Counted from the first letter of the stretch, positions 7,547 through 16,886 are shown. The stretch: DNA of 45,095 bases from Candidatus Nanopelagicaceae bacterium (GCA_947490625.1 CANLHC010000002.1:1-45095); one strand, 5' to 3'. Made by a program: numbers and translations. Notes: generated by a model not told the origin, from the letters alone.

Positions 7547-8566
7547 AGATTTCACTAATTCATCTATTTCATCGTGAGTGTGGTTGTCACGAAACCTTAT
7601 GCGGATCGCGCCTTCGGTGGGCAGACCCATGGCAGCAAGGACATGGCTCGGCGTTAAATCGATGGGGGAGCAGGCAGAACCCGCTTCAACGGTGATTCCC
7701 ATCGCATCTAGATCGCGTACAACCATTTCACTAATTGTGTTTGGGATTATCACTGTTAAAAGGTGCGGCAGAGAATCATTTACGTCACCGACGCAGATTG
7801 TGCCCGGGATGGCCTGAACAATTGCCAGACGAAAGCGTTGATTGATCTCGCGTACATGCGCGCGATCTTCGGAGAAATTTTCAAGGGCAACTGATGCAGC
7901 GAGAAGCAATGGAAGTGAGTAACCACCGGGAGTTCTAATCGGCGCGATATGAGGCAACGGGTAACGCCATCGTTGGGCATTACGGATGGCAATCACCGCA
8001 ATGCCAGCCGGACCACCCCAGGATTGGGACGAGAATATGGCGGCATCCCAACGTTGACCAAGAGAAATTCGTGGACCTGATGTGGTTGCATCCATCACGA
8101 CTATCTCGGCACTTGCGGAAAGGGTTTCCAAGTTTTGGCGTATTCCGGTTTCACCATTTGCAACCTGCAGCGACAGAACGCTTCCTCGCGAAAAACTCTG
8201 GGGAATTAATCTGCCTTGTGGATCTACAGGAATGACACGATGGTGCTGGTGATTTCGCGTCAGTGCGCGGACCTTCCCGCGGTCGATAGAACCAACTGCG
8301 AGCTCACTTTCTGGCGTGAGAAAACCAGAGATCGCAAGATAGGTCGCTAACTCTTCTTCACCGACGATTTCAATCTCATCGACTGCCAATTCAAGACCGG
8401 TAGCTATGGATTCAAGGGCGTGAGATTCCAAGATGCGAGATCGTGTTGCGGCCTGGGATAGCTTCTTTGGATCTGCCCAACCGGCTTCAAAGGCAGCAGA
8501 GAGGGCAGAGCGAACGACCTCAGATAAGGGCGCTGGGCCTCCGAAATTTCCTGTGACACGAACCAC
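7520..8566 (-). CDS. Class V aminotransferase / cysteine-desulfurase-like protein without PLP lysine
   Basis: The 348-residue chain has the fold-type I architecture of NifS/IscS-like enzymes: N-terminal GGPAPL with GWADPKKL, then VANGETG near residue 136, MDATTSG near 158-164, FSSQSWGGPAG (178-188) and a C-terminal GSACSP loop with a cysteine. In active desulfurases the residue before WGGPAG is the lysine that binds pyridoxal phosphate (S-x-K-W/Y-G-G/P-x-G). Here it is Ser182, encoded TCC. The protein is therefore likely inactive as a normal PLP enzyme or has a changed role. Start GTG 8566 is supported by TAGCCT 7 bases upstream. It is divergent from ctaC. Confidence 0.75.
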   Translation of the reverse strand: MVRVTGNFGGPAPLSEVVRSALSAAFEAGWADPKKLSQAATRSRILESHALESIATGLELAVDEIEIVGEEELATYLAISGFLTPESELAVGSIDRGKVRALTRNHQHHRVIPVDPQGRLIPQSFSRGSVLSLQVANGETGIRQNLETLSASAEIVVMDATTSGPRISLGQRWDAAIFSSQSWGGPAGIAVIAIRNAQRWRYPLPHIAPIRTPGGYSLPLLLAASVALENFSEDRAHVREINQRFRLAIVQAIPGTICVGDVNDSLPHLLTVIIPNTISEMVVRDLDAMGITVEAGSACSPIDLTPSHVLAAMGLPTEGAIRIRFRDNHTHDEIDELVKSLVKVCSDL

Positions 8567-8573
8567 CTGACGA

Positions 8574-8579
8574 AGGCTA
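8574..8579 (-). promoter_or_regulatory. -10 box of desulfurase-like gene, leaderless type
   Basis: TAGCCT on minus is followed by 7 bases and GTG 8566. No ribosome binding site is visible, and the spacing supports this GTG as the start. Confidence 0.5.
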
Positions 8580-8612
8580 CTCCCACCCGCACAGAACTTC
8601 TCGCCCGCCCAC

Positions 8613-8618
8613 TATCCT
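8613..8618 (+). promoter_or_regulatory. -10 box of ctaC, leaderless type
   Basis: TATCCT is followed by 6 bases and ATG 8625, with no Shine-Dalgarno sequence. It probably drives the ctaC-ctaD-ctaF operon. Confidence 0.55.
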
Positions 8619-8624
8619 TAGCTC

Positions 8625-9383
8625 ATGTCGCCGCACATAAGAAAATCGCGCACTGTTCGCCTGGGACTCCTCATTGTTCCGCTTCTGCTGACTCTGACTG
8701 GTTGTTCACAAGTATCGGGGCTAGGTTTTCCAGAAGGTGTGTCAAGTATTAACGACATCTCGCTCTCCCTCTGGCAGGGAGCATGGATCGCTGGTGGTGT
8801 TGTTGGAGTAATTACACTCATTCTCATTCTGTGGCCGGCCGTGTTCCATCGTGCTCACGCTTCAAAGGGAGAATTTCCGAAGCAGACTCAGTACAACATT
8901 CCGGTTGAGATTGTCTACACAGTGATCCCATTCATCATCATTGCTGTGCTTTTCTACTTCACAGCAGTAAAGCAAGAAGAGATCATTGAGAAATCACCGA
9001 CTGTGGCGCATGAGATTACGGTCAATGGCTTCCAATGGTCATGGCAATTTACTTATCCTGAAGCAGGCGAGAATGCCACCGTTACGGGAACTCCTGATAA
9101 ACCACCTACCTTAGTTGTGCCAGTCGGGGAGCGTGTTCGATACACAATCACTGCCAGCGATGTTGTGCATGGTTTCTGGATTCCAGCGTTCATGATGCAG
9201 ATTCAGAATATTCCGGGCGTAACAAACAGTATTGAGTTCACTGCAAATGAGATTGGTGAATTTCCTGGCCGCTGCAACATTTTATGCGGTCGAAACCATT
9301 CACAGATGATCTTTAAGGTAAAAGTTGTCTCAAAGGCTGAGTATCAGCAATATCTCGAAACATTGAAGGCGAGTGTCGCATGA
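8625..9383 (+). CDS. ctaC: Cytochrome c oxidase subunit II, lipoprotein
   Basis: A 252-residue subunit carrying the CuA centre that accepts electrons for the aa3 oxidase. It has a lipoprotein signal with lipobox LTGC (C27), two membrane helices near residues 48-70 and 98-118, then a periplasmic cupredoxin domain. CuA ligands seen are His in VVHGFW and the C-terminal [14 protein letters not shown] with two Cys, His and Met. The usual CxExC has Ile where Glu is expected (CNILC). That Glu normally ligates copper through its backbone carbonyl and binds a metal with its side chain. The stop overlaps the ctaD start as ATGA. Confidence 0.95.
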   Translation: MSPHIRKSRTVRLGLLIVPLLLTLTGCSQVSGLGFPEGVSSINDISLSLWQGAWIAGGVVGVITLILILWPAVFHRAHASKGEFPKQTQYNIPVEIVYTVIPFIIIAVLFYFTAVKQEEIIEKSPTVAHEITVNGFQWSWQFTYPEAGENATVTGTPDKPPTLVVPVGERVRYTITASDVVHGFWIPAFMMQIQNIPGVTNSIEFTANEIGEFPGRCNILCGRNHSQMIFKVKVVSKAEYQQYLETLKASVA

Positions 9384-11035
9384 CAACCTATGCAGAGCGT
9401 CCAACGATTGCACCCGCACCAGGAGTTGCCCCTGTCTCTAAAGGCAGACTCTTGGTTAAATGGATTACCTCGACAGACCACAAGACAATTGGCTATCTCT
9501 ATCTGATTACATCTTTTGCTTGGTTCTTGATCGCTGGACTATTGGCCTTGATTCTTCGCCTTGAACTTACTCGTCCAGGAATGCAATTTATTTCAAACGA
9601 GCAGTACAACCAGGTCTTCACCATGCATGGCACGCTGATGTTGTTGATGTTTGCAACACCACTTTTCGTGGGATTTGCAAACGTGATCATGCCGCTGCAG
9701 ATCGGCGCGGCAGACGTTGCCTTCCCGCGTTTGAATATGTTCTCGTACTGGCTCTACCTATTCGGTGGACTCATGACATTCTCCGGATTCTTAGCTCCAG
9801 GTGGAGCAGCCTCATTTGGTTGGACGGCATACGCTCCACTATCTAACTCGGCTTACTCGCCAGGTATCGGTGGGGATCTATGGGTGGTCGGTCTTGCAAT
9901 CGGTGGACTTGGAACAATTCTGGGTGCGGTTAACTTCATTACAACAATTTTTACTATGCGTGCTCCCGGTATGACGATGTTCCGAATGTCGATCTTCTCG
10001 TGGAACGTTCTTCTTACCTCAATTCTCGTTCTTCTAGCATTTCCACCTTTGGCGGCAGCGCTGCTTGCCCTTGAATCCGATCGTTTATATGGATCGCATA
10101 TTTTTGACCCATCTAATGGCGGAGCAATGCTCTGGCAACATCTCTTCTGGTTCTTTGGACATCCCGAGGTGTACATCTTGGCGTTGCCATTCTTTGGAAT
10201 CGCAACGGAGATTCTCCCCGTCTTTAGTCGCAAACCAATCTTTGGTTACAAAGGTTTGATTGCAGCAACAATTGCAATCTCAGCGCTCTCTGTTGCTGTC
10301 TGGGCGCACCACATGTTTGCAAGTGGTCAGGTTCTCTTGCCCTTCTTCTCCTTTATGACCTTCTTAATCGGTGTACCGACCGGCGTAAAGTTCTTTAACT
10401 GGATTGGAACGATGTGGCGAGGCCACGTCACCTTTGAAACTCCGATGCTCTGGGTAATGGGCTTCCTTGTCACATTCCTCTTTGGTGGTATCACTGGAAT
10501 TATTCTTGCATCGCCGCCACTTGATTTCGCAGTCTCGGCTTCATACTTCGTAGTTGCGCACTTCCACTACGTTCTCTTCGGAACCGTAGTCTTTGCGATG
10601 TTTGCTGGTTTCTACTTCTGGTGGCCAAAGATGACCGGCAAGATGCTCAACGAGCGTCTTGGAAAGATCCACTTCTGGACACTCTTCTTCGGATTCCACA
10701 TCACCTTCTTGATCCAGCACTGGCTTGGAATCAAAGGTTTCCCACGTCGCTACGCCGACTATCTAGCAACAGACGGTTTTACCGGCATGAATATGATTTC
10801 TACAATCGGCGCATTCTTATTAGCGCTATCCATGATCCCATTTGCAATTAACGTGTGGATCACTCGTAAGAGTCCAATGGTGGGAGTAGATGATCCTTGG
10901 GGTTATGGCTCTTCTCTTGAATGGGCGACCTCATGTCCGCCACCTCGACACAACTTCTTATCAATGCCACGTATTCGCTCAGAGCGACCAGCCTTTGATC
11001 TCCATCATCCACACATCAAGACAGAAGGTCACTAA
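9380..11035 (+). CDS. ctaD: Cytochrome c oxidase subunit I
   Basis: The 551-residue catalytic subunit of the aa3 oxidase reduces O2 at heme a3-CuB and pumps protons across the membrane. About twelve membrane helices are visible. Key motifs are [10 protein letters not shown] with the low-spin heme His, [11 protein letters not shown] with the D-channel Asp, GHPEVYI with the Glu and the cross-linked His-Tyr pair, PTGVKFFNW with the K-channel Lys, and AHFHYV with the two heme His. The tail (PPPRHNF) is typical of actinobacterial CtaD. It is translationally coupled to ctaC by a 4-base overlap. The identification is secure. Confidence 0.98.
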   Translation: MTTYAERPTIAPAPGVAPVSKGRLLVKWITSTDHKTIGYLYLITSFAWFLIAGLLALILRLELTRPGMQFISNEQYNQVFTMHGTLMLLMFATPLFVGFANVIMPLQIGAADVAFPRLNMFSYWLYLFGGLMTFSGFLAPGGAASFGWTAYAPLSNSAYSPGIGGDLWVVGLAIGGLGTILGAVNFITTIFTMRAPGMTMFRMSIFSWNVLLTSILVLLAFPPLAAALLALESDRLYGSHIFDPSNGGAMLWQHLFWFFGHPEVYILALPFFGIATEILPVFSRKPIFGYKGLIAATIAISALSVAVWAHHMFASGQVLLPFFSFMTFLIGVPTGVKFFNWIGTMWRGHVTFETPMLWVMGFLVTFLFGGITGIILASPPLDFAVSASYFVVAHFHYVLFGTVVFAMFAGFYFWWPKMTGKMLNERLGKIHFWTLFFGFHITFLIQHWLGIKGFPRRYADYLATDGFTGMNMISTIGAFLLALSMIPFAINVWITRKSPMVGVDDPWGYGSSLEWATSCPPPRHNFLSMPRIRSERPAFDLHHPHIKTEGH

Positions 11036-11037
11036 CT

Positions 11038-11454
11038 GTGAAGGCTAACTGGCAACTCTTTACCGGGCTGAGCGTTTTCTACATATTGATGTCAGTTGTT
11101 TATTGGTATGTGGGTGGCGAAGCTGTTGGCATTACAGGAATGTTATTGGCGGCCTGTTTAGCTGGAATGGTCGGTTTCTACGTATGGTTTACCCAAAAGC
11201 GAATTGGCAAGTTGATGCCTTCGGATAACCTGAGCGCCGAAATTTCTGATGGCGCAGGTGAACTTGGTTTTTACAGCCCCCATTCGTGGTGGCCACTTCC
11301 CGTTGCGCTAGCTGCAGTAGCGATGGGTATGGGTCTGATTATCGGATGGTGGCTCACAGTTATTGCTGTAACTGCTCTCTTCTTTGGGATTATCGGTTGG
11401 GTTACTGAATATGAGAAGCCCCTCGATGATCCAGCAATGACCGCTACACACTAA
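11038..11454 (+). CDS. ctaF: Cytochrome c oxidase subunit IV, actinobacterial type
   Basis: A small membrane protein of 138 residues with four hydrophobic helices and the conserved SPHSWWPL stretch between helices 2 and 3, characteristic of actinobacterial oxidase subunit IV. It stabilises the aa3 part of the bcc-aa3 supercomplex. It begins with GTG 2 bases after the ctaD stop, so it is the third gene of the ctaC-ctaD-ctaF operon. Length is normal for the family. The C-terminus is short and cytoplasmic. The call rests on position and the signature motif. Confidence 0.92.
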   Translation: MKANWQLFTGLSVFYILMSVVYWYVGGEAVGITGMLLAACLAGMVGFYVWFTQKRIGKLMPSDNLSAEISDGAGELGFYSPHSWWPLPVALAAVAMGMGLIIGWWLTVIAVTALFFGIIGWVTEYEKPLDDPAMTATH

Positions 11455-11466
11455 ATCGGTTACAAG

Positions 11467-11931
11467 ATGCGCGCTGAGATTCTCTCGCTTGAATCACCCT
11501 TTCTTGTCGGAGCTCGGATCGTTATTGATGCGCCAGCAGAGAAGATTTTTAACTATCTGGCTGACCCCCACGCTCATTCGATCTTCGATGGCTCTGCAAC
11601 GGTGAAGTCAGTAATCTCAGGACCAAGAAGGTTATCTCTAGGCGCCCGCTTTGGAATGAAAATGAAGATAAGAATCGGATACCGGATTACCAATGAGGTA
11701 GTCGAATTTGAAGAGTCGAGATTAATTGCTTGGCGCCACTTAATGAAGTGGATCTGGAGATATGAGTTAGTGGATCTGGGCGGAGGTAAGACTCAAGTGA
11801 GCGAGTATTTTGATGCCACTGAGTGCAATAAAGGGCAACTCTGGTGGTTGAAAAAGACTCAATCTCTTACACGAAACCCCAAGTGGATGGCTAAGTCACT
11901 CGTCAATCTTAAAACATTATGCGAGGGTTAA
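11467..11931 (+). CDS. SRPBCC (START-like / polyketide cyclase) family protein
   Basis: A 154-residue soluble protein with the helix-grip layout of the SRPBCC family: an N-terminal strand ending in IDAPAEKIFNYLADPHAH, a middle strand with GARFGMKMKIR, and IAWRHL followed by strands to a C-terminal helix. Such proteins bind hydrophobic ligands in a deep cavity; the ligand here is unknown. The gene starts 12 bases after ctaF and overlaps the EamA transporter gene by 13 bases, so the two are probably translated together. This pair sits between the oxidase and bc1-type operons and may or may not belong to respiration. Confidence 0.75.
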   Translation: MRAEILSLESPFLVGARIVIDAPAEKIFNYLADPHAHSIFDGSATVKSVISGPRRLSLGARFGMKMKIRIGYRITNEVVEFEESRLIAWRHLMKWIWRYELVDLGGGKTQVSEYFDATECNKGQLWWLKKTQSLTRNPKWMAKSLVNLKTLCEG

Positions 11932-12824
11932 TTACAACTCGCACAGCTCCGGCCATTTTTGTACTTTTGTGGAGTACCGGATTTACCGGAATACGTTATG
12001 GAATACCTTATGCACCGCCATTTACCTTTATTGCTATTAGAATGGCCATTGCATCCGTTTTGCTGGCACTTATCTCTCTTGCTATCACTCGCCACTTTAG
12101 ATATGACAGGGCAACTGTTGGTAAGAGCGTATTGGTTGGATTGACGATTCACGGCGCCTATCTGGGCGGTTGTTTTTATGGCGTTAAACAGGGTATGCCA
12201 GCAGGAATTACTGCCCTGATTTGTTCGTTGCAGCCGGTACTCGTTTCAATTTTTTCATCGGTTTTCTTTAGTGAGAAGTTATCGCTACGCAAGTGGCTCG
12301 GACTTGGTCTCGGTTTAGCTGGGTTGGTGATGGTTATTGCCCCCAAGTTGGAAGGCTCAGGGGATCAGGTGCTACCTATCGCTGGTGTTATCGCAGTCTT
12401 TATCGCGCTCCTTGGAGGAACTTCAGGAACGCTGCTTCAGAAGAAATTTGGATCGGGAGTTGAAGTTCTCTCGGGAACTTCGTGGCAATATGTTGCAACA
12501 GGAATTCTCATGGGCTCATTAGCGTTGATTTTTGAAGAGGATCAATCAATTACTTGGAACGCTTCATTTATATTCTCGCTGACGTGGTTGATTGTGGCAC
12601 TGTCTATCGGTGCAATTCTGATTCTTTACTTCTTGCTTGCCCGTTCCAGCGCATCTTCTGTCTCATCCTTGTACTACCTAGTTCCAGCGGTTACAGCAGT
12701 AGAGGCCTACTTCCTCTTTGGGGAGAAGATAGGCCTCGTTACTGCTGTAGGAACTCTTGTGACAATCGCTGGCGTCGCACTTGTTGTGACACAGGGGAGA
12801 GCCCGAGAAGTATCGAACCCTTAG
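11919..12824 (+). CDS. EamA-family (drug/metabolite superfamily) transporter
   Basis: A 301-residue membrane protein with about ten hydrophobic helices arranged as two EamA repeats (roughly residues 8-135 and 155-295). It has typical motifs such as WSTGFTGIRYG near residue 18, and LQPVLVSIFSSVFFSEKLS, followed by GLGLGLAGL, at the end of repeat 1. Members export amino acids or small metabolites; the substrate cannot be read from sequence. It overlaps the SRPBCC gene by 13 bases upstream and the convergent qcrB gene by 4 bases at its 3' end. The start ATG 11919 lies inside the previous gene. Confidence 0.88.
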   Translation: MRGLITTRTAPAIFVLLWSTGFTGIRYGIPYAPPFTFIAIRMAIASVLLALISLAITRHFRYDRATVGKSVLVGLTIHGAYLGGCFYGVKQGMPAGITALICSLQPVLVSIFSSVFFSEKLSLRKWLGLGLGLAGLVMVIAPKLEGSGDQVLPIAGVIAVFIALLGGTSGTLLQKKFGSGVEVLSGTSWQYVATGILMGSLALIFEEDQSITWNASFIFSLTWLIVALSIGAILILYFLLARSSASSVSSLYYLVPAVTAVEAYFLFGEKIGLVTAVGTLVTIAGVALVVTQGRAREVSNP

Positions 12825-14407
12825 TGGTGTTCGATCTCCTTGAGATCTTCAACGGTTGGCTTTGATACTTGCTCGGCATGGGCGACTGCAAATCTCTTAC
12901 GAACCTTTGATTTGATCAGCCCTGGTCTGCGCACGCCGCGTTGATCGAGATCGGCTAGCTCAAGCGGAGCCTTCTGCTCATGCTGGGTAAGAAGCCAGGC
13001 CTTCTCAGGAGAAATTGGCTCGTGTACTTCAACAAACTCTCCAGATGGCATCATCACGAGGCGACCAGTTTCACGGCCGTGGAGAACGAGATCCCGATCT
13101 GCTCTTTGAAGTGAGAGACAGAGTCGCTTGGTGATAACAAAGGCAAGTGGAGGCAGAACGATGATACCGATTCTGCTAAACCACATAATCTGGTTGATGG
13201 ATAGATCAAAATGTGTGGCGATGATGTCGTTACCACCGTTGATCAGCGCAACCAACATGAAGGTCAGAGACATCACGCCGAGTGCGGTGCGGTTCGGTGC
13301 ATTGCGAGGGCGATCGAGAATGTGATGCTCGCGCTTATCGCCAGTGATCCATTGTTCGATAAATGGATAGAGCGCCATACCGGTGAAAATAATTCCAGGG
13401 ATGATCAGTCCTGGAATAAGAATATTCAGCGAGAGCGTGTAGCCAAAAATCACCGGTTCAAGTGGTGGAGACATGCGCACTAATCCGTCGAGCCAACCCA
13501 TATACCAATCGGGTTGCGATCCGGCAGAGATTTGCCCCGGAGTGTAAGGACCATAGAGCCAGATCGGGTTAATTGATGCGACAGCTCCGAGAAGAGCGGT
13601 AATACCAAAGACGATGAAGAAGAATCCGCCTGCCTTAGCCATATAAATCGGCATCAGCGAATAACCAACTACGTTCTTCTCGGTGCGACCAGGACCCGGA
13701 TACTGGGTGTGCTTCTGGTACCAGACCAACATTAAGTGAACTGTGATCAGAGCCAAGAATATTCCAGGCAAGAGAAGAATATGTACCGTATAGATACGTG
13801 GGATGAAAGCAATGCCAGGGAACTCTCCTCCAAATGCGAAGAAGGCTAAGAAGGAACCTACAACGGGAATTGCTTGGATGATTGCTTGTGCGATGCGAAT
13901 TCCTGTGCCAGAGAGAAGATCATCTGGAAGTGAGTAACCAAGGAATCCTTCAACGATGGCAAGAGTGAGCAAACCAACTCCGATAATCCAGTTGAACTCG
14001 CGTGGCTTACGGAAAGCTCCAGTGAAGAAGACACGCATCAAGTGGACAACGATTGCTGCCATGAAGATCAGCGCGGCCCAGTGGTGAATCTGGCGCATAA
14101 GTAATCCGCCACGCACTTCAAAGGAAATTTCTAGCGCAGAGGCATATGCAGCAGACATTTCAACGCCCTTAAGCGGAAGATACTCGCCTTCGTAAACGAC
14201 CTCGCGCATTGAAGGATCAAACCAAAATGTTAAAAAAGTTCCAGAGAGCAGAAGAATAATGAATGAATAGAGAGCGATCTCTCCGAGCATAAAGGACCAA
14301 TGGTCAGGGAAGACCTTCTTGAGGTTCTTCTTCATCCATGCAGCAGCTCCTGTGCGGTCATCTACATAGCTCGCTACATTTCCTGCAATACGTTCACGTG
14401 CGCTCAT
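12821..14407 (-). CDS. qcrB: Ubiquinol/menaquinol-cytochrome c reductase cytochrome b subunit
   Basis: The 528-residue cytochrome b of the actinobacterial bcc complex oxidises menaquinol. Two pairs of heme-ligand histidines are visible on helices with about 13-residue spacing: IHHWAALIF...VVHLMRVF and YTVHILL...TVHLMLVW. The quinol-site motif is PDWY, the form usual in actinobacteria in place of PEWY. A long C-terminal extension after about residue 410 (KRLCLSLQRADRD and on) is also typical of this phylum. The start is ATG 14407, overlapping the qcrA stop as ATGA. It is the last gene of ctaE-qcrC-qcrA-qcrB and overlaps the convergent EamA gene. Confidence 0.97.
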   Translation of the reverse strand: MSARERIAGNVASYVDDRTGAAAWMKKNLKKVFPDHWSFMLGEIALYSFIILLLSGTFLTFWFDPSMREVVYEGEYLPLKGVEMSAAYASALEISFEVRGGLLMRQIHHWAALIFMAAIVVHLMRVFFTGAFRKPREFNWIIGVGLLTLAIVEGFLGYSLPDDLLSGTGIRIAQAIIQAIPVVGSFLAFFAFGGEFPGIAFIPRIYTVHILLLPGIFLALITVHLMLVWYQKHTQYPGPGRTEKNVVGYSLMPIYMAKAGGFFFIVFGITALLGAVASINPIWLYGPYTPGQISAGSQPDWYMGWLDGLVRMSPPLEPVIFGYTLSLNILIPGLIIPGIIFTGMALYPFIEQWITGDKREHHILDRPRNAPNRTALGVMSLTFMLVALINGGNDIIATHFDLSINQIMWFSRIGIIVLPPLAFVITKRLCLSLQRADRDLVLHGRETGRLVMMPSGEFVEVHEPISPEKAWLLTQHEQKAPLELADLDQRGVRRPGLIKSKVRKRFAVAHAEQVSKPTVEDLKEIEHH

Positions 14408-15399
14408 GCTGATCGCTCCCAAAAACTCGGTCCAACAGGTTCATTAAACGGTGCTTGTGCTACGAGGTAGCCCTCTGCATCAACTGTTATTGCCAATTGA
14501 GGTAACGGGCGAGCAGCTGGTCCAAATATAACTTTGGCTGCGCGGGTTACATCAAAAGTCGATTGGTGACATGGGCAGAGCAAATGCTTGGTGGTTTGCT
14601 CATAGAGCGCAACGGCGCAACCCATATGTGAACAGATCTTTGAAAAGGCGATGATTCCTTCGTAGGTCCATGAGAGACGCTCTGCATCTAGATTAAATTC
14701 TTCTGGACGTAAACGAATGAGCAGAACCGCATCTTTGGCAATGTCATTAAGTGAATGATGATCTTTACCTGGAGCTAACTCAGGAAGCGTCTGTGCCACA
14801 GATCCGATTTCAAGATCTTCGGGTCTGATCGGACGATCACCTGGATCAGTGACAAGGCGAGTCCCAGTCTTCCAACTTGTTGTGCGAAGTGCATTACCTG
14901 GCAGTGGACCGAGATCACCCAGTAACAAGATAGGGGAGAGACCGACAAGTCCGAGTGAAAGTCCAAGGCTCTTCTTGATCAGTGATCGGCGACCAAGCCC
15001 AGCTGCTGCAGCTCCTTCTTTCGCGGTCTTTACAAATTCTTCGCGATCAATATCAGGTGACCTTAATTCATGACGGTGGGCAATCACTTCATGATCTGGC
15101 ATCAGAGTTTTAGCCCAGTGCACCGCACCAAGTCCGATAAAGAGAAGAGCTGCCGCAAAACCTAATCCAAGAAGGAGTTGGTGAACATTCTGATCTCCCA
15201 TGAGGGGAATAAATACAAAGCGATCGGTTGGAATGAAGAGATAGGCGTAGACAAATAAAACTGTTCCAAGGGCCGAGAGCGCAAAGAGAATTGCAACCTG
15301 TCGCTCGGCGCGGTCGGCAGCTTTTGGGTCCACATCGCTTTGACGCAACTTATGTTCAGGTAGACCAGGATCTTTAATTAACTCAATCTCATTACTCAC
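14404..15399 (-). CDS. qcrA: Rieske iron-sulfur subunit of the bcc complex
   Basis: A 331-residue subunit that takes electrons from menaquinol to the diheme cytochrome. Three hydrophobic segments lie near residues 35-57, 75-92 and 145-162. Before the third is a twin-arginine motif, GRRSLIKKSLG (136-146). In Streptomyces the Tat pathway is known to insert this helix of QcrA, so the same is likely here. The Rieske domain has CSHMGC with C256 and H258, and CPCH with C275 and H278. The start is GTG at 15399, 9 bases after qcrC. The stop overlaps qcrB. Confidence 0.96.
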   Translation of the reverse strand: MSNEIELIKDPGLPEHKLRQSDVDPKAADRAERQVAILFALSALGTVLFVYAYLFIPTDRFVFIPLMGDQNVHQLLLGLGFAAALLFIGLGAVHWAKTLMPDHEVIAHRHELRSPDIDREEFVKTAKEGAAAAGLGRRSLIKKSLGLSLGLVGLSPILLLGDLGPLPGNALRTTSWKTGTRLVTDPGDRPIRPEDLEIGSVAQTLPELAPGKDHHSLNDIAKDAVLLIRLRPEEFNLDAERLSWTYEGIIAFSKICSHMGCAVALYEQTTKHLLCPCHQSTFDVTRAAKVIFGPAARPLPQLAITVDAEGYLVAQAPFNEPVGPSFWERSA

Positions 15400-15408
15400 G
15401 GTTTTTAC

Positions 15409-16200
15409 CTATTTCGCCTTCGTTGTAAGCCATACAGCGATCCCGATCAGAAGTCCGAGTCCTAAAGTCCACACAAGTAAACCTTCAGTTACGGGGCCAA
15501 CTCTTCCCAGTGCAACTCCACCCAGTTGTGGTTCTTTCTCAGCTGCCTTAATCCAGGCAATGATAGAAAGCTTCTCCTCTGGAGTAATTGTTTTATCAGA
15601 AAAGACCGGCATCGCTTGCGGACCGGTAATCATCGCTTCATAAATATGGACTGGTTTAACACCCATTACAGATGGTGCGTATTTGCCTTTAGTGAGTGCG
15701 CCGCCTTGCCCAGCAAAGTTATGGCACATCGCGCAGTTTGTTCTAAAGAGTTCGCCACCTTCTGCGATAGATCCATCACGTTCGTAGTTGATCATTTCAT
15801 CCGTTGGAATTTCAGGACCAGGCGCAAGGGAAGCGATATAAGCGGCTAGGGCTGCAACTTCTTCATCGTTATATACAGGTGCTTTTCTCATAGCCTGTTG
15901 GCTCATATCAGCCATAGGCATACGTCCTGTTGCGACTTGGAAGTCGACAGATGCTGCTCCGACGCCGATCAGAGAAGGAGAGATAGAACTTCCCTCAGCG
16001 TTAAGTCCGTGACATGAGGAACAGCCCTTGAGAAAGATCTCTCTTCCCTCGGAAATTGCTTTAGTGCGCTCTTCTGCCGTGATCACCGAAGTTGTTGTAG
16101 CTCCAGCTACTTGAAAAGTTGTACCAATACCAAGGAGCGCGGCAATTAAAAGAAGAGGCGCAACTACGCGATGTCTGCGGTACTTCGAAAGTTTTTTCAC
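15409..16200 (-). CDS. qcrC: Diheme cytochrome c subunit of the bcc complex
   Basis: The 263-residue membrane-anchored protein carries two c-type hemes and passes electrons directly to the CuA site of the oxidase, replacing a soluble cytochrome c. Heme motifs are CSSCH (60-64) and CAMCH (156-160). There is an N-terminal signal or anchor (residues 13-33) and a C-terminal membrane helix near 240-258, as in mycobacterial QcrC. It is 12 bases downstream of ctaE and 9 bases upstream of qcrA. The length is typical for the actinobacterial diheme form. Confidence 0.96.
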   Translation of the reverse strand: MKKLSKYRRHRVVAPLLLIAALLGIGTTFQVAGATTTSVITAEERTKAISEGREIFLKGCSSCHGLNAEGSSISPSLIGVGAASVDFQVATGRMPMADMSQQAMRKAPVYNDEEVAALAAYIASLAPGPEIPTDEMINYERDGSIAEGGELFRTNCAMCHNFAGQGGALTKGKYAPSVMGVKPVHIYEAMITGPQAMPVFSDKTITPEEKLSIIAWIKAAEKEPQLGGVALGRVGPVTEGLLVWTLGLGLLIGIAVWLTTKAK

Positions 16201-16212
16201 TATTTTCCCACT

Positions 16213-16836
16213 CTACTTAATCAGGTAAATCGCAGCGAATAGGGCGATCCATACAACGTCAACGAAGTGCCAGTAGTACGAAACGACGATGGTCGTTGTC
16301 GCTTGTTGATGAGTGAATCGACGAGCTTTAGCCACTCGAACGAGAACTATGAGAAAAGCGATCAAACCACCGGTGACGTGAAGCCCGTGGAAACCGGTAG
16401 CAAGAAAGAAAATGGAACCGTATGCATTAGAGGAAAGGGTGAGACCTTCAGAAACCAAAACTGCGTACTCATAGATTTGGCCAGCGATAAAGAAAGCGCC
16501 CATAAGAAATGTCAGTGCAAACCATTCGCGCATTCCCCACAAATTAATCTGCAGTAATGATCCGCGACGCTTGCTCTGGAATCTCTCAGCCGCGAAGACG
16601 CCAAACTGACAGGTAACAGATGAGAGAACCAGAACAGTTGTATTCACTGCTGCAAATGGAATGCTCAGAAGTTCAGTTGACTCTGCCCAAATCGCTGGGC
16701 CCTGCACTCCTCGAGTGGTGAAGTACATTGCAAAGAGCGCGGCGAAGAACATCAACTCACTTGAGAGCCAGACGATGGTGCCGACTGCCACAACGTTGGG
16801 CTTGGTGATTTTATGCATTGTCTGCGCGGCGGTCAT
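16213..16836 (-). CDS. ctaE: Cytochrome c oxidase subunit III
   Basis: A 207-residue membrane protein with five helices, the number expected for the actinobacterial short form of subunit III. Visible motifs include [18 protein letters not shown] with the conserved Glu in the first helix, TGFHGLHV and [12 protein letters not shown] near the C-terminus. It completes the aa3 oxidase whose other subunits are encoded at 8625-11454. It is the first gene of the minus-strand ctaE-qcrCAB operon. A possible -10 (AATAAT, 7 bases before ATG 16836) is weaker than at other genes. Confidence 0.96.
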   Translation of the reverse strand: MTAAQTMHKITKPNVVAVGTIVWLSSELMFFAALFAMYFTTRGVQGPAIWAESTELLSIPFAAVNTTVLVLSSVTCQFGVFAAERFQSKRRGSLLQINLWGMREWFALTFLMGAFFIAGQIYEYAVLVSEGLTLSSNAYGSIFFLATGFHGLHVTGGLIAFLIVLVRVAKARRFTHQQATTTIVVSYYWHFVDVVWIALFAAIYLIK

Positions 16837-16874
16837 GGAGGTGATTATTCCCGAAATTGCGCACTTTCACCTCT

Positions 16875-16886
16875 TTGCTCGAGCAA
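16875..16886. promoter_or_regulatory. Perfect 12-bp palindrome between ctaE and the receiver-like gene
   Basis: TTGCTCGAGCAA is a perfect 12-bp palindrome in the 128-base divergent spacer, 39 bases upstream of ctaE. Its place suggests an operator for the respiratory operon, but no bound regulator can be named. Confidence 0.35.

Noticed and set aside
9853-10233. Open frame opposite ctaD
   Set aside because: It is a shadow of the highly conserved oxidase gene; no independent evidence.
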